Part shown: positions 9,875 through 19,041 of the stretch, one piece after another | How the letters are laid out: the number at the start of each line of letters is the position of its first letter | How positions within the stretch are numbered: the stretch's first letter is position 1 | Origin: Lachancea kluyveri NRRL Y-12651 | Lineage: Eukaryota; Ascomycota; Saccharomycetes; Saccharomycetales; Saccharomycetaceae | Assembly: GCA_000149225.2 (NCBI GenBank) | Contig: CM000694.1 | Span: 1,985,623 to 2,049,622, forward strand | Reading direction: 5' to 3' | DNA length: 64,000 bases | Notes under the pieces: generated by a model | The model's database searches: none | What the model was told of the DNA's origin: nothing | The model's input: the letters and a program-made list of their open reading frames with translations, nothing else | Translations under genes and position numbers: made by a program

Positions 9875-10585
9875 ATGGATTTTGCTACTCTATTAAAGGG
9901 TGAGATTGAAAAAAAAAAGAAACAGCTAGAGAATGAAGGCATAGCTCAAGAACAACAGATTAATAGAGGACAAGTCGCGCAGAAAGAACGAGAAACAGAG
10001 CAGTTTATTCAGAATGAAGAAGCACCAATAGAAGATACTAAGAAAGAAGACGAAAATGTATTGGAAAGAATAAAAACACGGCCCGAGAGAATAAGGAAGA
10101 TCCAGGAATGTGATTCCAAGATAGACACAACTATAGATCCAAACTCCATCGGCGAGCAGGGCCAAACTTACCCACTACCGATGCAGTGCAATTTATACAT
10201 CCATTCATTACTAGCTGATTGGGAAAAATCATCCTACCAACCAGATCTACTTTTTGAAACCAAGAAGTCTTTGTTCCCTCTTCTGGTGAAACTGCGCAAG
10301 AACCAACTATCCTTAGAACTAATAATTTCCTTGTCAACCATTTTATATCACATACAAAAACATGAGTACACTAGAGCTACTGAATCATACATGAAATTAA
10401 GCATAGGTAATGTAGCATGGCCTATCGGTGTTACTTCTATTGGTATTCATGCCCGTAGTGCTCACGAGAAAATTACAGGTAGTAACAAGATTGCTAATGT
10501 GATGCTGGATGACATTACTAGGCTCTGGATTACTAGTATTAAAAGACTGATAACATTTCAAGAATTCGTGAGCCGTAGGCATTGA
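9875..10585 (+). CDS. PRP18: Pre-mRNA splicing factor Prp18
   Basis: 236 residues (251 in S. cerevisiae). The first 90 residues are charged and coiled. The C-terminal Prp18 domain covers about residues 100-236 and includes the conserved region WPIGVTSIGIHARSAHEKI, which matches the family loop needed for second-step function. Prp18 acts with Slu7 in the second transesterification of splicing and is U5-associated. Confidence 0.95.
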   Translation: MDFATLLKGEIEKKKKQLENEGIAQEQQINRGQVAQKERETEQFIQNEEAPIEDTKKEDENVLERIKTRPERIRKIQECDSKIDTTIDPNSIGEQGQTYPLPMQCNLYIHSLLADWEKSSYQPDLLFETKKSLFPLLVKLRKNQLSLELIISLSTILYHIQKHEYTRATESYMKLSIGNVAWPIGVTSIGIHARSAHEKITGSNKIANVMLDDITRLWITSIKRLITFQEFVSRRH

Positions 10586-11145
10586 TAGATTACTGGGTTT
10601 AGTTGAGAAAAACTCACTGTTTGCGAGAGCGTGTATACTGTCTGGATACTGTTAAATAGGACCCTTTTTGGATGTATAAAACACAGAGGCTAAACCCTCA
10701 CAATCTCTGTATTCGAAACGCAAGTTTATCTATTAGATCAAGAGTTAACTCACACATGGTGCTTAAATAATCAACTGCTCTGCAATACTACAACCGGCTT
10801 ATTACCATAAGTACGAATGTGTCCACCCTAGCGCCGAATATGTCAGTTTCGCGGCCGCTATAAGTCAACCTGCACAATTGTCCACTTAAGATTTTGATGC
10901 GGTTGAAATCCATTCGAAATATGACGTTTCCCTTCCTGAGTATAAAAAACTGAGACTTCCGTTCTTAGTTTTTAGTAGATTTATGTCAGCGTGAGCTGCG
11001 GCGAGAGAGAGAGAGGCATTTATGGATGTCTAATTTTTATTTGCCGCAAACCCTAAAAGGGTTTGATTTCTCGATCTTACGAACTACAGGTTTGACGCAT
11101 AAATAACACAAGAGTAATCAATATTTTGAATCCCGATAAGAGAAA
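10586..11145. other. Intergenic, PRP18 to YLR326W-like gene
   Basis: 560 bp holding the 3' end of PRP18 and the upstream region of the next gene. I see a TATA-like stretch (GTATAAAAAA near 10,940) and a GA-rich run near 11,005, but no gene or RNA I can support. Confidence 0.5.
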
Positions 11146-11995
11146 ATGTCTTCATACATCCAAGGATTTCTGCAAGACGCTGGTATTGACTATGCAGTAG
11201 ACAAATGGAATGAGGTTGCGGAGGAAAAATTCCAGCCAACCAAAGGTATGTCCGTTATATCACTTACAAAAATGAAGTGAGGAATCAGCAAAGCTAGAAC
11301 CTCTGCATACAAAAGAATAGGTTAATGCTAACTAATGAAGGTACACAGATCCATACTATGTCAAACTACCGGACGGTTCCCAGAAGCGGCGCAAATTGCC
11401 CGACTACTGTACTCGCAAAGAAAAAAAACTGTGGAAGAAGCTGCAAAACAGAGCATGGAAGGACGATAGATGCTTGTGTGGCTGCATATGGGTCAATTGG
11501 GGGCTAGGACTGGCACCTATCTTGTCAATAATCCCCACGATTGGACCGCTAGTCATGTACTATGTTCACTCCAAATTGATTGACATGGCCAATAAAGAAT
11601 TAGATCTACCCGCAGACGTGATGGTCAAGTTGCATGGGAACGTTGTATTTGACTTGTTGATCACTTTACCCCCGATTTTAGGAACTTTACTGGCATGGCT
11701 AAATGCTTGTTCAACAAGAAATTGTGCGATCATTTACAACTTTATGGTCAAAAGAGCCTCGAGGAGACAAGAAGGACCTAAGATTTACCAACCACCGGAT
11801 GTTTACCATCCGGAAACACCTAATCCGCCAGTTATGCGACAGAACGGAGGATTTTCACCGGCTGTTTATCACCAAGAATTACCTACTCCGCCAGTTATGC
11901 ATCAAAATGGGAGACCTCCCCCACCGTCAGTGTCAATGACAGCCCATCCATCCTCTCGCAGAAATAGACCCTTACCACCTTCGCCAGTTCCATGA
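11146..11995 (+). CDS. DUF4112 membrane protein, YLR326W-like, with one predicted intron
   Basis: Exon 1 is 11146-11245 and exon 2 is 11349-11995; the predicted protein has 248 residues (240 for S. cerevisiae YLR326W). The intron (11246-11348, 103 nt) has a perfect GTATGT 5' site, a GCTAAC branch sequence near 11,325 and a CAG end. Joining restores phase: the split Asp codon leads into DPYYVKLPDGS. Exon 2 alone would have no good ATG and would lose the conserved N-terminus. The protein has a DUF4112-type core with two hydrophobic segments (GLAPILSIIPTIGPLVMYYV and LLITLPPILGTLLAWL) and a Pro-rich tail with PPVM and PPPP repeats. Function unknown. Confidence 0.85.
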
Positions 11996-12472
11996 ACTTT
12001 TTACCTACCTACGAACTGGAGAGAATAGTTGAACGAAATCTGAGTATTCAGTATTGATTTAGAGGTTGCTTCTATTTCAAGGATAAAGAACATTTGTAGC
12101 AGTTGAACGTTGAAATCTATATAGTCTTATATTGCAAGTCGCGCTCTCGACTGTTAAAATATGAAGTAGAACCATGTAAAACTCATAAAAGTCGATCGCT
12201 TTAAGGCAAACCACACCAACGTAAGTGATGGTAGCGGTGGGGGGAGCGAAAAAACTTGACATCTTGAAATGTCCAGTTTCTGGCTCTTACGAGTATAAGG
12301 TGTCCTATTTTGTTTAGGGTCAGTCAATTGTCACAATCACATGGCACGCGCGAAACAGCAAATTTGTCTCGTTCAGCTGATGTATAAGATGGGTTGGCGT
12401 TAATGATAAACAAAGACAAAGCGAAGCCTAAATCGTCCAGCCAAGTCAATTAACGAAATACAGAAGAAAGCC
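11996..12472. other. Intergenic upstream of ECT1
   Basis: No gene seen. A CACATG E-box at 12338-12343 (TCACATGG context) lies about 130 bp upstream of ECT1 and could be an Ino2/Ino4 site, which would suit a phospholipid gene, but it does not match the full UASINO consensus. Confidence 0.4.
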
Positions 12473-13426
12473 ATGCCACTAGACCCTCATAAGATCTGGG
12501 TTGACGGTTGTTTTGATTTCACGCACCATGGCCATGCTGGTGCTATTTTGCAAGCACGTAGGATTATACCTCGTGGTGCAGAAGGTTCACTGCTGTGTGG
12601 TGTCCACAATGACGCCGACATTCTATTTAACAAAGGCGGTTTACCAGTAATGACTCAGGATGAAAGGTATGAGCATACCAGAAGCAATAAATGGTGTTCA
12701 GCTGTCATCCAAGACGCACCCTATGTGACCCAACCCGATGTATTGGATAGCCATGGTTGTCAGTACGTGGTTCATGGTGATGATATCAGCACAGATGCAA
12801 ATGGGGAAGACTGCTACCAAACAATGAAAGATATGGGTAGGTTTTTGGTCGTCAAAAGGACAGAGGGTGTTAGTACTACCGAGATTATCCACAGAATTTT
12901 GACAGGTGAAAGACAGGACGATCAAACAAAATACGGGGAGTTACAAGGGAATGAGAAGCTCGCAATGTATGCGACAGCAGATGATGGCCATACACCATGG
13001 TGTTTTGTCTTTAACCAAGATTTTTCCCATGTTTTGGTCGAAGGCGGCTATAAGTTTGTAAACGATGAAACGGTGTACATTGAAGGAGATTTCGATCTGT
13101 TTCACATGGGCCATATCGACAGATTACGCCAGCTGAAGGAAATACAAAAGAACAAGAAACTAATCGTTGGTGTTACTAGCCGTGAAGACTGTGTCATGAC
13201 GTTGACAGAACGTGTTTTGACCGTTTTGAGCTGTAGATACGTAGACGGCATAGTTGTCGAGCCCCGAGAGATAAATGCCGTAAATCGTTGGGACTCTGAC
13301 GCTGAACAACTCTCACAAGGCAGATTCGCGTACTTGAGCAAGCGAACGATTATCGACAGAATCGAAAAGGATAGACATCACTACGTGGAGAGAAACAAGA
13401 AGAAGGGGATGAACAGTGAAGCGTAA
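12473..13426 (+). CDS. ECT1: Ethanolamine-phosphate cytidylyltransferase
   Basis: 317 residues (323 in S. cerevisiae Ect1). Two cytidylyltransferase folds are visible: the first has WVDGCFDFTHHGHAGAI with the HxGH motif at about residues 18-21, the second has GDFDLFHMGHIDRL with HxGH at about residue 210. The nucleotide-binding RTEGVSTTEII lies near residue 130. The enzyme makes CDP-ethanolamine from phosphoethanolamine and CTP in the Kennedy pathway to phosphatidylethanolamine, the substrate of CHO2, also in this window. Confidence 0.95.
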   Translation: MPLDPHKIWVDGCFDFTHHGHAGAILQARRIIPRGAEGSLLCGVHNDADILFNKGGLPVMTQDERYEHTRSNKWCSAVIQDAPYVTQPDVLDSHGCQYVVHGDDISTDANGEDCYQTMKDMGRFLVVKRTEGVSTTEIIHRILTGERQDDQTKYGELQGNEKLAMYATADDGHTPWCFVFNQDFSHVLVEGGYKFVNDETVYIEGDFDLFHMGHIDRLRQLKEIQKNKKLIVGVTSREDCVMTLTERVLTVLSCRYVDGIVVEPREINAVNRWDSDAEQLSQGRFAYLSKRTIIDRIEKDRHHYVERNKKKGMNSEA

Positions 13427-13540
13427 TAGATCCGTAAAATTCGTAAAAACTATATATAAAAAAATAAAAATATATCAAACGTTAATATGCTGTGTAAGGG
13501 ATAACGTGAGCGGTCGTAAGAGGCTTAAATCTCGCCAGAA

Positions 13541-13801
13541 CTAAACTTGAAACTTTTGAACTTCCCCGAGCTTCTTCTCGTGGGTTTGGGCATTAGAACC
13601 CCTTCTATGCTTGTTGAATAGAGGAGGAATTTCGCCAGCGTCAATCAAATCGTTGATTTCGTCACCTGGCTTACCCCAGTTGCCCTTACCGGAGCCATCC
13701 TTCTTTACACCATTTGGAGCGGCGCCAAAGTGGCCGTTGTGAGTAAAGTAGTGGGAGTCAGCCTTAGATTCGTGGACGGTCCATTTGTTGGTTCTAGTCA
13801 T
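13541..13801 (-). CDS. STF2: Stf2/Tma10-type stress protein
   Basis: 86 residues, matching the short hydrophilic Stf2/Tma10 family: conserved N-terminus MTRTNKWTVHESKAD, then GHFGAAPNGVKKDGSGKGNWG. S. cerevisiae has two copies (STF2 = YGR008C, TMA10 = YLR327C) on the two sister regions; one is found here, so the symbol could be either. Stf2 was described as a stabilising factor of inhibited mitochondrial ATP synthase and also protects during desiccation; Tma10 is ribosome-associated. Stress-element sites upstream fit its stress regulation. Confidence 0.92.
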   Translation of the reverse strand: MTRTNKWTVHESKADSHYFTHNGHFGAAPNGVKKDGSGKGNWGKPGDEINDLIDAGEIPPLFNKHRRGSNAQTHEKKLGEVQKFQV

Positions 13802-15522
13802 TGTAGTGTGTTTTGTATAAGTTTATTAGTAGAGGAGTAACAATAATAATTGTCGATGGTTTAAGAGTAAGAAGAAGAAGAAAGAAACTACAAAAGAGTG
13901 AGGACAGTGGGGGCCCAGCTCGCTTATATACAATTTTTTTGTCGGTACTAATGACACACACAACACTGAGTGTACCCCTCTCCCCTTTGAGGTTCGTATA
14001 CTAGAAGCATCTAGTGGAGCCACCTCCTTGTTTCTATGTTATTTTTTTTTATTCAGGGGTGGCGCCGGTTTCCAACAGTTTCCACCCCAGCTTTTGCACG
14101 CATGCGTTCGGAGACCGACGAGGCGAAGGAGCAAAGAAGTGGTGGGGTGGGTTTCCGTTTTCAGTTGTGGGTTGTGTTTGGTGCTGTGACGGGTAAGTGT
14201 TTTTGTGGCATACGTCTATCCAGAAGATACAGATATGTTCCATACAGTGAGATGATCGAACTACATCACACGTCTGTCTACCTAGATCGAGGAAAGGAAT
14301 TACACAAAGCACGTAACAGTATACCTAGTAAATCCACTGCCTTAGGCAGCTCTTTTTTTTTTTTTCATATATACTATTTATAGTGATAATGACAGGTTGG
14401 ATTATATGCAGTCATTTCGATATCTCAGAGATATACGTATTGGTCGGATGTTGTGCACAGGCTGGGCAGCTCGGACGGTCTTGATTTCCTGACGCTTTCT
14501 CCCCTAAAAATTGGTTCTCCAATCTCAGTCCTTCGATTCAATTGCTGCTATGTGCTCGAAACGCCTTTTTACACAACGGGCGTCGTGGAATAGAAATGTC
14601 AACTGGGTTTTGTTCTATGGATAGATTATCAATACGGCAAGGGTATTAACTTATATTTCGTGGACTAGGCGCGTATGCGCAAGCCTCTAAACAGTTTGGC
14701 GGTGGTGGATACTAAGACAATTAGACCGCTTGTGTGCCAACTGGTCTTGCTACATCAGGCTAGTCCATCTTTTATCCTTTAGCTTTCTAGGATGTTTAAA
14801 CAACAACGCCCGAATAGAGGTAAAAAAAAAATAGAACTAATGAGGTGGTGAATAAGAAAAAAAAAAGTTCGAGCGTAAAGAATATGATGTAGATAAAACG
14901 GTAACACGCACAAATGCAGAGGAGCTAGACTGACAAAACGCGGGACCAGAATCAAATTACAAAACCTGAACACCACAGATGCGGATGATCTGTTTGTTAT
15001 GGGTTAAACCACTAACACTCGTAGAGCGCTAAAGTGTAATTTTGGGACCTTCATCCAAAGTCAGCACACGGGCTTGACTACTTTTACAAATCGGGGTGAA
15101 TAACTATACAATATAAACATTTCATCACGTGTAATTTATTCTGCTGTGCAAGCTTTTTTTTTTTGGCCAGTGGAAGGTTGACCGTTTGTGCATTGGATCT
15201 CTATTGGTTAAGTGTCATCTCTTACCTGCTTCTTAAAACGCACGATTCGTCTTGGACGGTTTTCTGTGTCCTATTTACACTTTTCTGGATTGAACTAGCC
15301 CTTGGTCGTTATCACCCGTTCCTATAAGGACATCGATGATGAGTGGCCTATAAAGGTCATTCCGTCATCTGGCAGTAACCAAAGTTAGAAGAACAGTCAC
15401 CTGACGGCTGGAAGCCGAGCTAATTCCAGAAAAGTATAGATAAAGCTTAGAGATCTCCCAAAGAGGGGTTTCAATCATAGATAATACTAATAAAAAAATA
15501 AAAATAGGCGAGTATCGAAAGG
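13802..15522. other. Long gene-free interval between STF2/TMA10 and the LTR nest
   Basis: Apart from the STF2 control region I find no supportable gene. Open frames are below 120 codons and look random. S. cerevisiae has SEC9 between STF2 and NMA2; no SEC9-like frame is here. A weak box C/box D arrangement near 15,330-15,410 is listed among the findings. Confidence 0.5.
13923..14059 (-). promoter_or_regulatory. TATA box and stress-response elements of STF2/TMA10
   Basis: On the minus strand a TATATAAG box lies at about 13923-13930, some 125 bp before the start codon. Three STRE cores (CCCCT/AGGGG) lie further upstream at 13975-13979, 13982-13986 and 14055-14059. STREs bind Msn2/Msn4, and both S. 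cerevisiae homologues are stress induced, so this is the expected control region. Confidence 0.65.
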
Positions 15523-15573
15523 TGAGAAATGGGTGAATATTGAGATAATTGTTGGGATTCCGTTTTTGGTCAA
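15523..15573 (-). mobile_element. Fragment of a Ty1/copia-type (delta-like) LTR, oldest of a nest
   Basis: About 50 bp match the terminal part of the neighbouring LTRs, beginning TGAGAAAT. It is cut off by the next LTR, which begins directly at 15574. A broken fossil, probably the oldest of the three copies. Confidence 0.65.
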
Positions 15574-16227
15574 TGAGAAATATGTGAATTGCGGGACAAT
15601 TGTTGAGATTCCATTTTTGGTTAAGGCTATAATAATTGGTATATGGTTATACTAGAAGTTCTCCTCGCCTTTCTAGGAATCCAGAAAAGGAGTCGATAAT
15701 TCTACATACAATTATTCATATATCCTCTTTCCTTTTTGAGAAATGTGTGAATATTGGGACAATTGTTGAGATTCCATTTGTGGTTAAGGCTATAATAATT
15801 GGTATATGGTTATACTAGAAGTTCTCCTCACCTTTCTAGGAATTCAGAAAAGAGAGTCGATAACTCTATATACAAATATTCATATATTCTCTTTCCTTTT
15901 ATATGTTTTGGTTCATTATCCTATTACATTATCAATCCTTGCGTTTCAGCTTCCACTAACTTAGATGACTGTTTCTCATTCTTTATGTCACCTTATAACA
16001 CCGTGTGTGATAATATACTAGTAACACGAATACTAGTCGATGGTCGATAGTTGTATTTCGTTCCAACACTTTTATATGTTTCTGGTTCATTATCCTATTA
16101 CATTATCAATCCTTGCGTTTCAGCTTCCACTAAATCTGATGACTGTTTCTCAAACTTTATGCCATCCTATAACACCGTTAATGATAATATAATAACAATA
16201 CGAATGCTAGTTAATAGACAATAGTTG
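15574..16227 (-). mobile_element. Solo delta-like LTR interrupted by a younger LTR
   Basis: Two pieces, 15574-15736 and about 16069-16227, together make one LTR on the minus strand. They are separated by a second complete LTR. The family is recognisable as Ty1/copia delta-like from blocks such as CCTATTACATTATCAATCC, which I recall from Ty1/Ty2 deltas. The outer end is eroded and no flanking duplication is seen. No internal coding region remains; a broken fossil. Confidence 0.8.
15737..16068 (-). mobile_element. Complete solo delta-like LTR inserted in an older LTR
   Basis: 332 bp with TG...CA ends (TGAGAAAT to TTCCAACA as read on the plus strand), the length of a Ty1/Ty2 delta. A perfect 5-bp target duplication CTTTT flanks it (15732-15736 and 16069-16073), inside the older LTR. 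It is roughly 90% identical by eye to its host over the shared part, so the two insertions are of different but not very distant age. A solo LTR is what remains after LTR-LTR recombination. Confidence 0.9.
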
Positions 16228-16318
16228 GAAAGTAATAGTCTGAAGAACTCGAACCAAGCGCATAAGCTGTTAAAATGTGTAATATTGAAAAAGTATTACC
16301 ATACAATCTTCATCGGCG

Positions 16319-16421
16319 GTCCCAGTGGCCGAGTGGTTAAGGCGATGCCCTGCTATTCGATTGATCGAAAGCTGTTAGGCATTGGGTTCTACCTGCGCAG
16401 GTTCGAATCCTGTCTGTGACG
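16319..16421 (+). tRNA. tRNA-Ser(GCU) with intron
   Basis: The sequence begins GTCCCAGTGGCCGAGTGG (A box) and contains the B box GGTTCGAATCC. The anticodon GCT lies in the loop closed by ATGCC/GGCAT, followed by an intron of about 21 nt placed after the purine 3' of the anticodon. The long extra arm is typical of tRNA-Ser. A T run after the gene is the Pol III terminator. The LTR nest lies just upstream, the usual position for Ty1-type integration. Confidence 0.93.
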
Positions 16422-16751
16422 CCATTTTTTTGTTTACTCTCGTTTCTGTGCAGAGAGATTGGTGATGGTCCGCCGCCACACCTCTTTCTTTGTGCCTTTG
16501 ATCACCTATCTCCGTTTGAACGATATCCTAGATGACGTAGTAGGCTGGAAAATTTTTCGTTTCAAGAAATCCCGGTTTATTTATTATCCAACTCAACGAC
16601 TCGGGACGATTCCTCCTCCCGATAGTAAGCAGCAGGTACAGAAGAACTAAGTATCCTTTCCTTCTTACAGAAGGAATAAATTGATAAAACAATAAACAGA
16701 AAAAACAAAAAAAAAATTAAAACACTTTTAAAAAAGATCGTTTTTTTAAAA
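16422..16751. other. Intergenic, tRNA-Ser to NMA
   Basis: 330 bp with the tRNA terminator T run and A-rich upstream sequence of the NMA gene. No separate gene seen. Confidence 0.5.
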
Positions 16752-17933
16752 ATGGACCCTACAAGAGCTCCTGATTTCAAACCACCCTCCTCAAACGAAC
16801 AGCCACATCCTCCGTTGGCTCCTCAGTCGACAATCCCTAAAAATGGCCCCATAATGCCATATGTGCTTGCAGATTACAACTCTTCTATAGATGCTCCCAT
16901 CCATCCAAGAGATTACAAAAAACATTCCAAGTATGGAAGACGCAACTCTTTAAATCGACACAACTCTATTCCTATGAAACAAGATGAGTTGCAACCGTTG
17001 TCGGCAGAAACCTCATCCGAAGATGAAGACATGAACCAGCTGGACCGCAAATGTACAGCTGATGAAGATCTTGACCGTATTGGTTCTCGTATTCACAAGT
17101 ATCAAATCGCAGATCTAGAAGAGGTTCCCCATGGTATTGTCCGTCAGGCTCGGACTTTACAGGATTACGAATTTCCAGCTCATAGACTACAAAAAAAACT
17201 GAGAAATCCAAACAAGTTTCCATTGGTTATAGTTGCTTGTGGTTCCTTCTCTCCGATTACTTATCTACACCTAAGAATGTTCGAAATGGCACTAGACTCC
17301 ATCAGCGAACTGACAAAATTCGAAGTTGTCGGTGGTTACTACTCTCCCGTTAGTGACAACTATAAAAAAGCAGGTCTGGCTCCTTCCCATCACAGAGTCC
17401 GCATGTGTGAATTGGCTTGCGAACGGACATCCTCGTGGTTGATGGTTGATGCGTGGGAATCCTTACAACCGTACTACACGCGTACTGCAAAGGTCTTGGA
17501 CCATTTTAATGACGAAATCAACGTTAAGAGAGGCGGTATCTCCACCGTCACCGGAGAAAAAATCGGTGTCAAGATAATGCTATTAGCCGGTGGCGATTTA
17601 ATTGAGAGTATGGGCGAACCAAATGTTTGGGCCGACGCAGATTTACACCATATCTTGGGTAACTATGGCTGTTTGATTGTGGAAAGAACGGGATCCGATG
17701 TTCGTTCCTTTTTGTTATCTCACGACATCATGTACGAGCACAGAAGAAATGTGCTTGTTATCAAACAGTTGATTTATAACGATATTTCTTCCACAAAAGT
17801 GAGATTGTTTATAAGACGTGGTATGTCCGTCCAATATTTGTTGCCAAACAGCGTTATCAGATATATTCAGGAGCATGGTTTATACGTTAACCAGAGTGAA
17901 CCGGTTAAGCAAGTCATGGGTAACAAGGAGTAG
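16752..17933 (+). CDS. NMA1: Nicotinamide/nicotinate mononucleotide adenylyltransferase
   Basis: 393 residues; S. cerevisiae Nma1 has 401 and Nma2 395, so the single gene could carry either name (duplicate pair YLR328W/YGR010W). The first 150 residues are disordered. The catalytic domain follows: GSFSPITYLHLRMFEMA (the GxFxPxT/HxxH nucleotidyltransferase motif, near residue 165), the conserved GDLIESM, and ISSTKVRLFIRRGMS near the end. It joins NMN or NaMN with ATP to make NAD or deamido-NAD. Confidence 0.94.
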   Translation: MDPTRAPDFKPPSSNEQPHPPLAPQSTIPKNGPIMPYVLADYNSSIDAPIHPRDYKKHSKYGRRNSLNRHNSIPMKQDELQPLSAETSSEDEDMNQLDRKCTADEDLDRIGSRIHKYQIADLEEVPHGIVRQARTLQDYEFPAHRLQKKLRNPNKFPLVIVACGSFSPITYLHLRMFEMALDSISELTKFEVVGGYYSPVSDNYKKAGLAPSHHRVRMCELACERTSSWLMVDAWESLQPYYTRTAKVLDHFNDEINVKRGGISTVTGEKIGVKIMLLAGGDLIESMGEPNVWADADLHHILGNYGCLIVERTGSDVRSFLLSHDIMYEHRRNVLVIKQLIYNDISSTKVRLFIRRGMSVQYLLPNSVIRYIQEHGLYVNQSEPVKQVMGNKE

Positions 17934-19041
17934 CGCATAGAAAATGAAACTATGTGTAATTTTTACTAGTTCATTGTAATTTTACTGTTTGGTGTTAAAG
18001 TACGTCTTCTTTCCTAAGGACTTGCTTTACCTACTTTGTCCACCTTTTTTTCGAATGACAATACTCGATTTTTTTTTTTTTTTTTTTTTTTGGAATGCTT
18101 ATCCATTCTAAGCCTGAGCGGCTTATAAAGCAGTATAGACTAACCCAGTGGTAGTGGTATTGGCATTCACTTGGTGAATTTATTTGACACATGCCAAAAA
18201 AAAAAAAAGCGTATCTTCGCTTCCTTGTTTTTTCCATTCTTTCCGCCTTTCCTTGCAACGTACTTACCAGTTTATTGATTAGCACGCACACACACACTCT
18301 TACACTCTCTCTTTCTCTTGTAAGAGCCATAAAAAATTTTTACACGACTTGACTTTAAAACTAGTAATTAAATACCTCGTACTCTTGTGTGCAAAAAATA
18401 TGTGCGTAGATGGGTTTCATTGTTTGCTACCAAGTGACGCGCATTACAATTGGTTGGAACATTTTCTCCTAAAGTACACTAAAATGTTGTCATCTCAAGT
18501 TACTCTGTTTCTATGGCCACCATTTAACAGCAGAACACGGCCCAACTTTCGTTGTGTACGCCAATACGCTCCTTGGAACATCCAAAATATGGGACTCGAT
18601 CGTACTATTATAGTGAATTATATTCCAGCTCCACAAATAATTGTAAACTCTTCTCGCTTTCCTGCACCACCTAAACGGGTCAGTATACTCTACATTTCGT
18701 CTAGATGAGTTAACGTATCACATAAAACGATCGTAACTTTAAAAAAAAAAAAATAGACCAGGGTCTAGAGAGTAGCTCATTTCCAATCCATTACCCGGTC
18801 ATGATTTCCGTGACGCGAAAGGAATTTCCAAGCCTCATCAAATGAAGTTAAACTTTTTCAATTATAAGCTAATTTGCTGTGCAGTACCATATATTAGTGA
18901 AACTTTTTTTTTTTGAGCGACTTTTAAAAATAGGACGATCATCTATGTAAATAAATAATTAAATAAATATCACGTACTTCTGAAAAACTCCTTACGTCTT
19001 TACTTGCGTTTTCAAAACTCATCAAAGTTGATACACATGTA
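17934..19041. other. 1.1-kb intergenic region
   Basis: Contains a T tract of more than 20 bases near 18,069, shorter A and T runs, and a minus-strand CT/CA-rich stretch near 18,280-18,320. The longest open frame (about 75 codons from the best ATG near 18,484) has no recognisable features. No gene is supported. Confidence 0.5.

Noticed and set aside
14587-14650. Sequence GGAATAGAAATGTCAACT resembling the start of a Ty1 delta
   Set aside because: Similarity does not extend convincingly beyond about 16 bases plus a second short block, and there are no matching ends; too weak to call an LTR remnant.
15118-15165. TCACGTG next to AT-rich sequence, considered as centromere CDEI
   Set aside because: No CDEIII core (TTCCGAA) at the required distance of roughly 80-170 bp; the other CACGTG sites in the window also fail this test.
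18349-18708. 119-codon plus-strand frame between NMA and the membrane-protein gene
   Set aside because: No ATG at its start, no recognisable domain and no expected gene there; probably chance.
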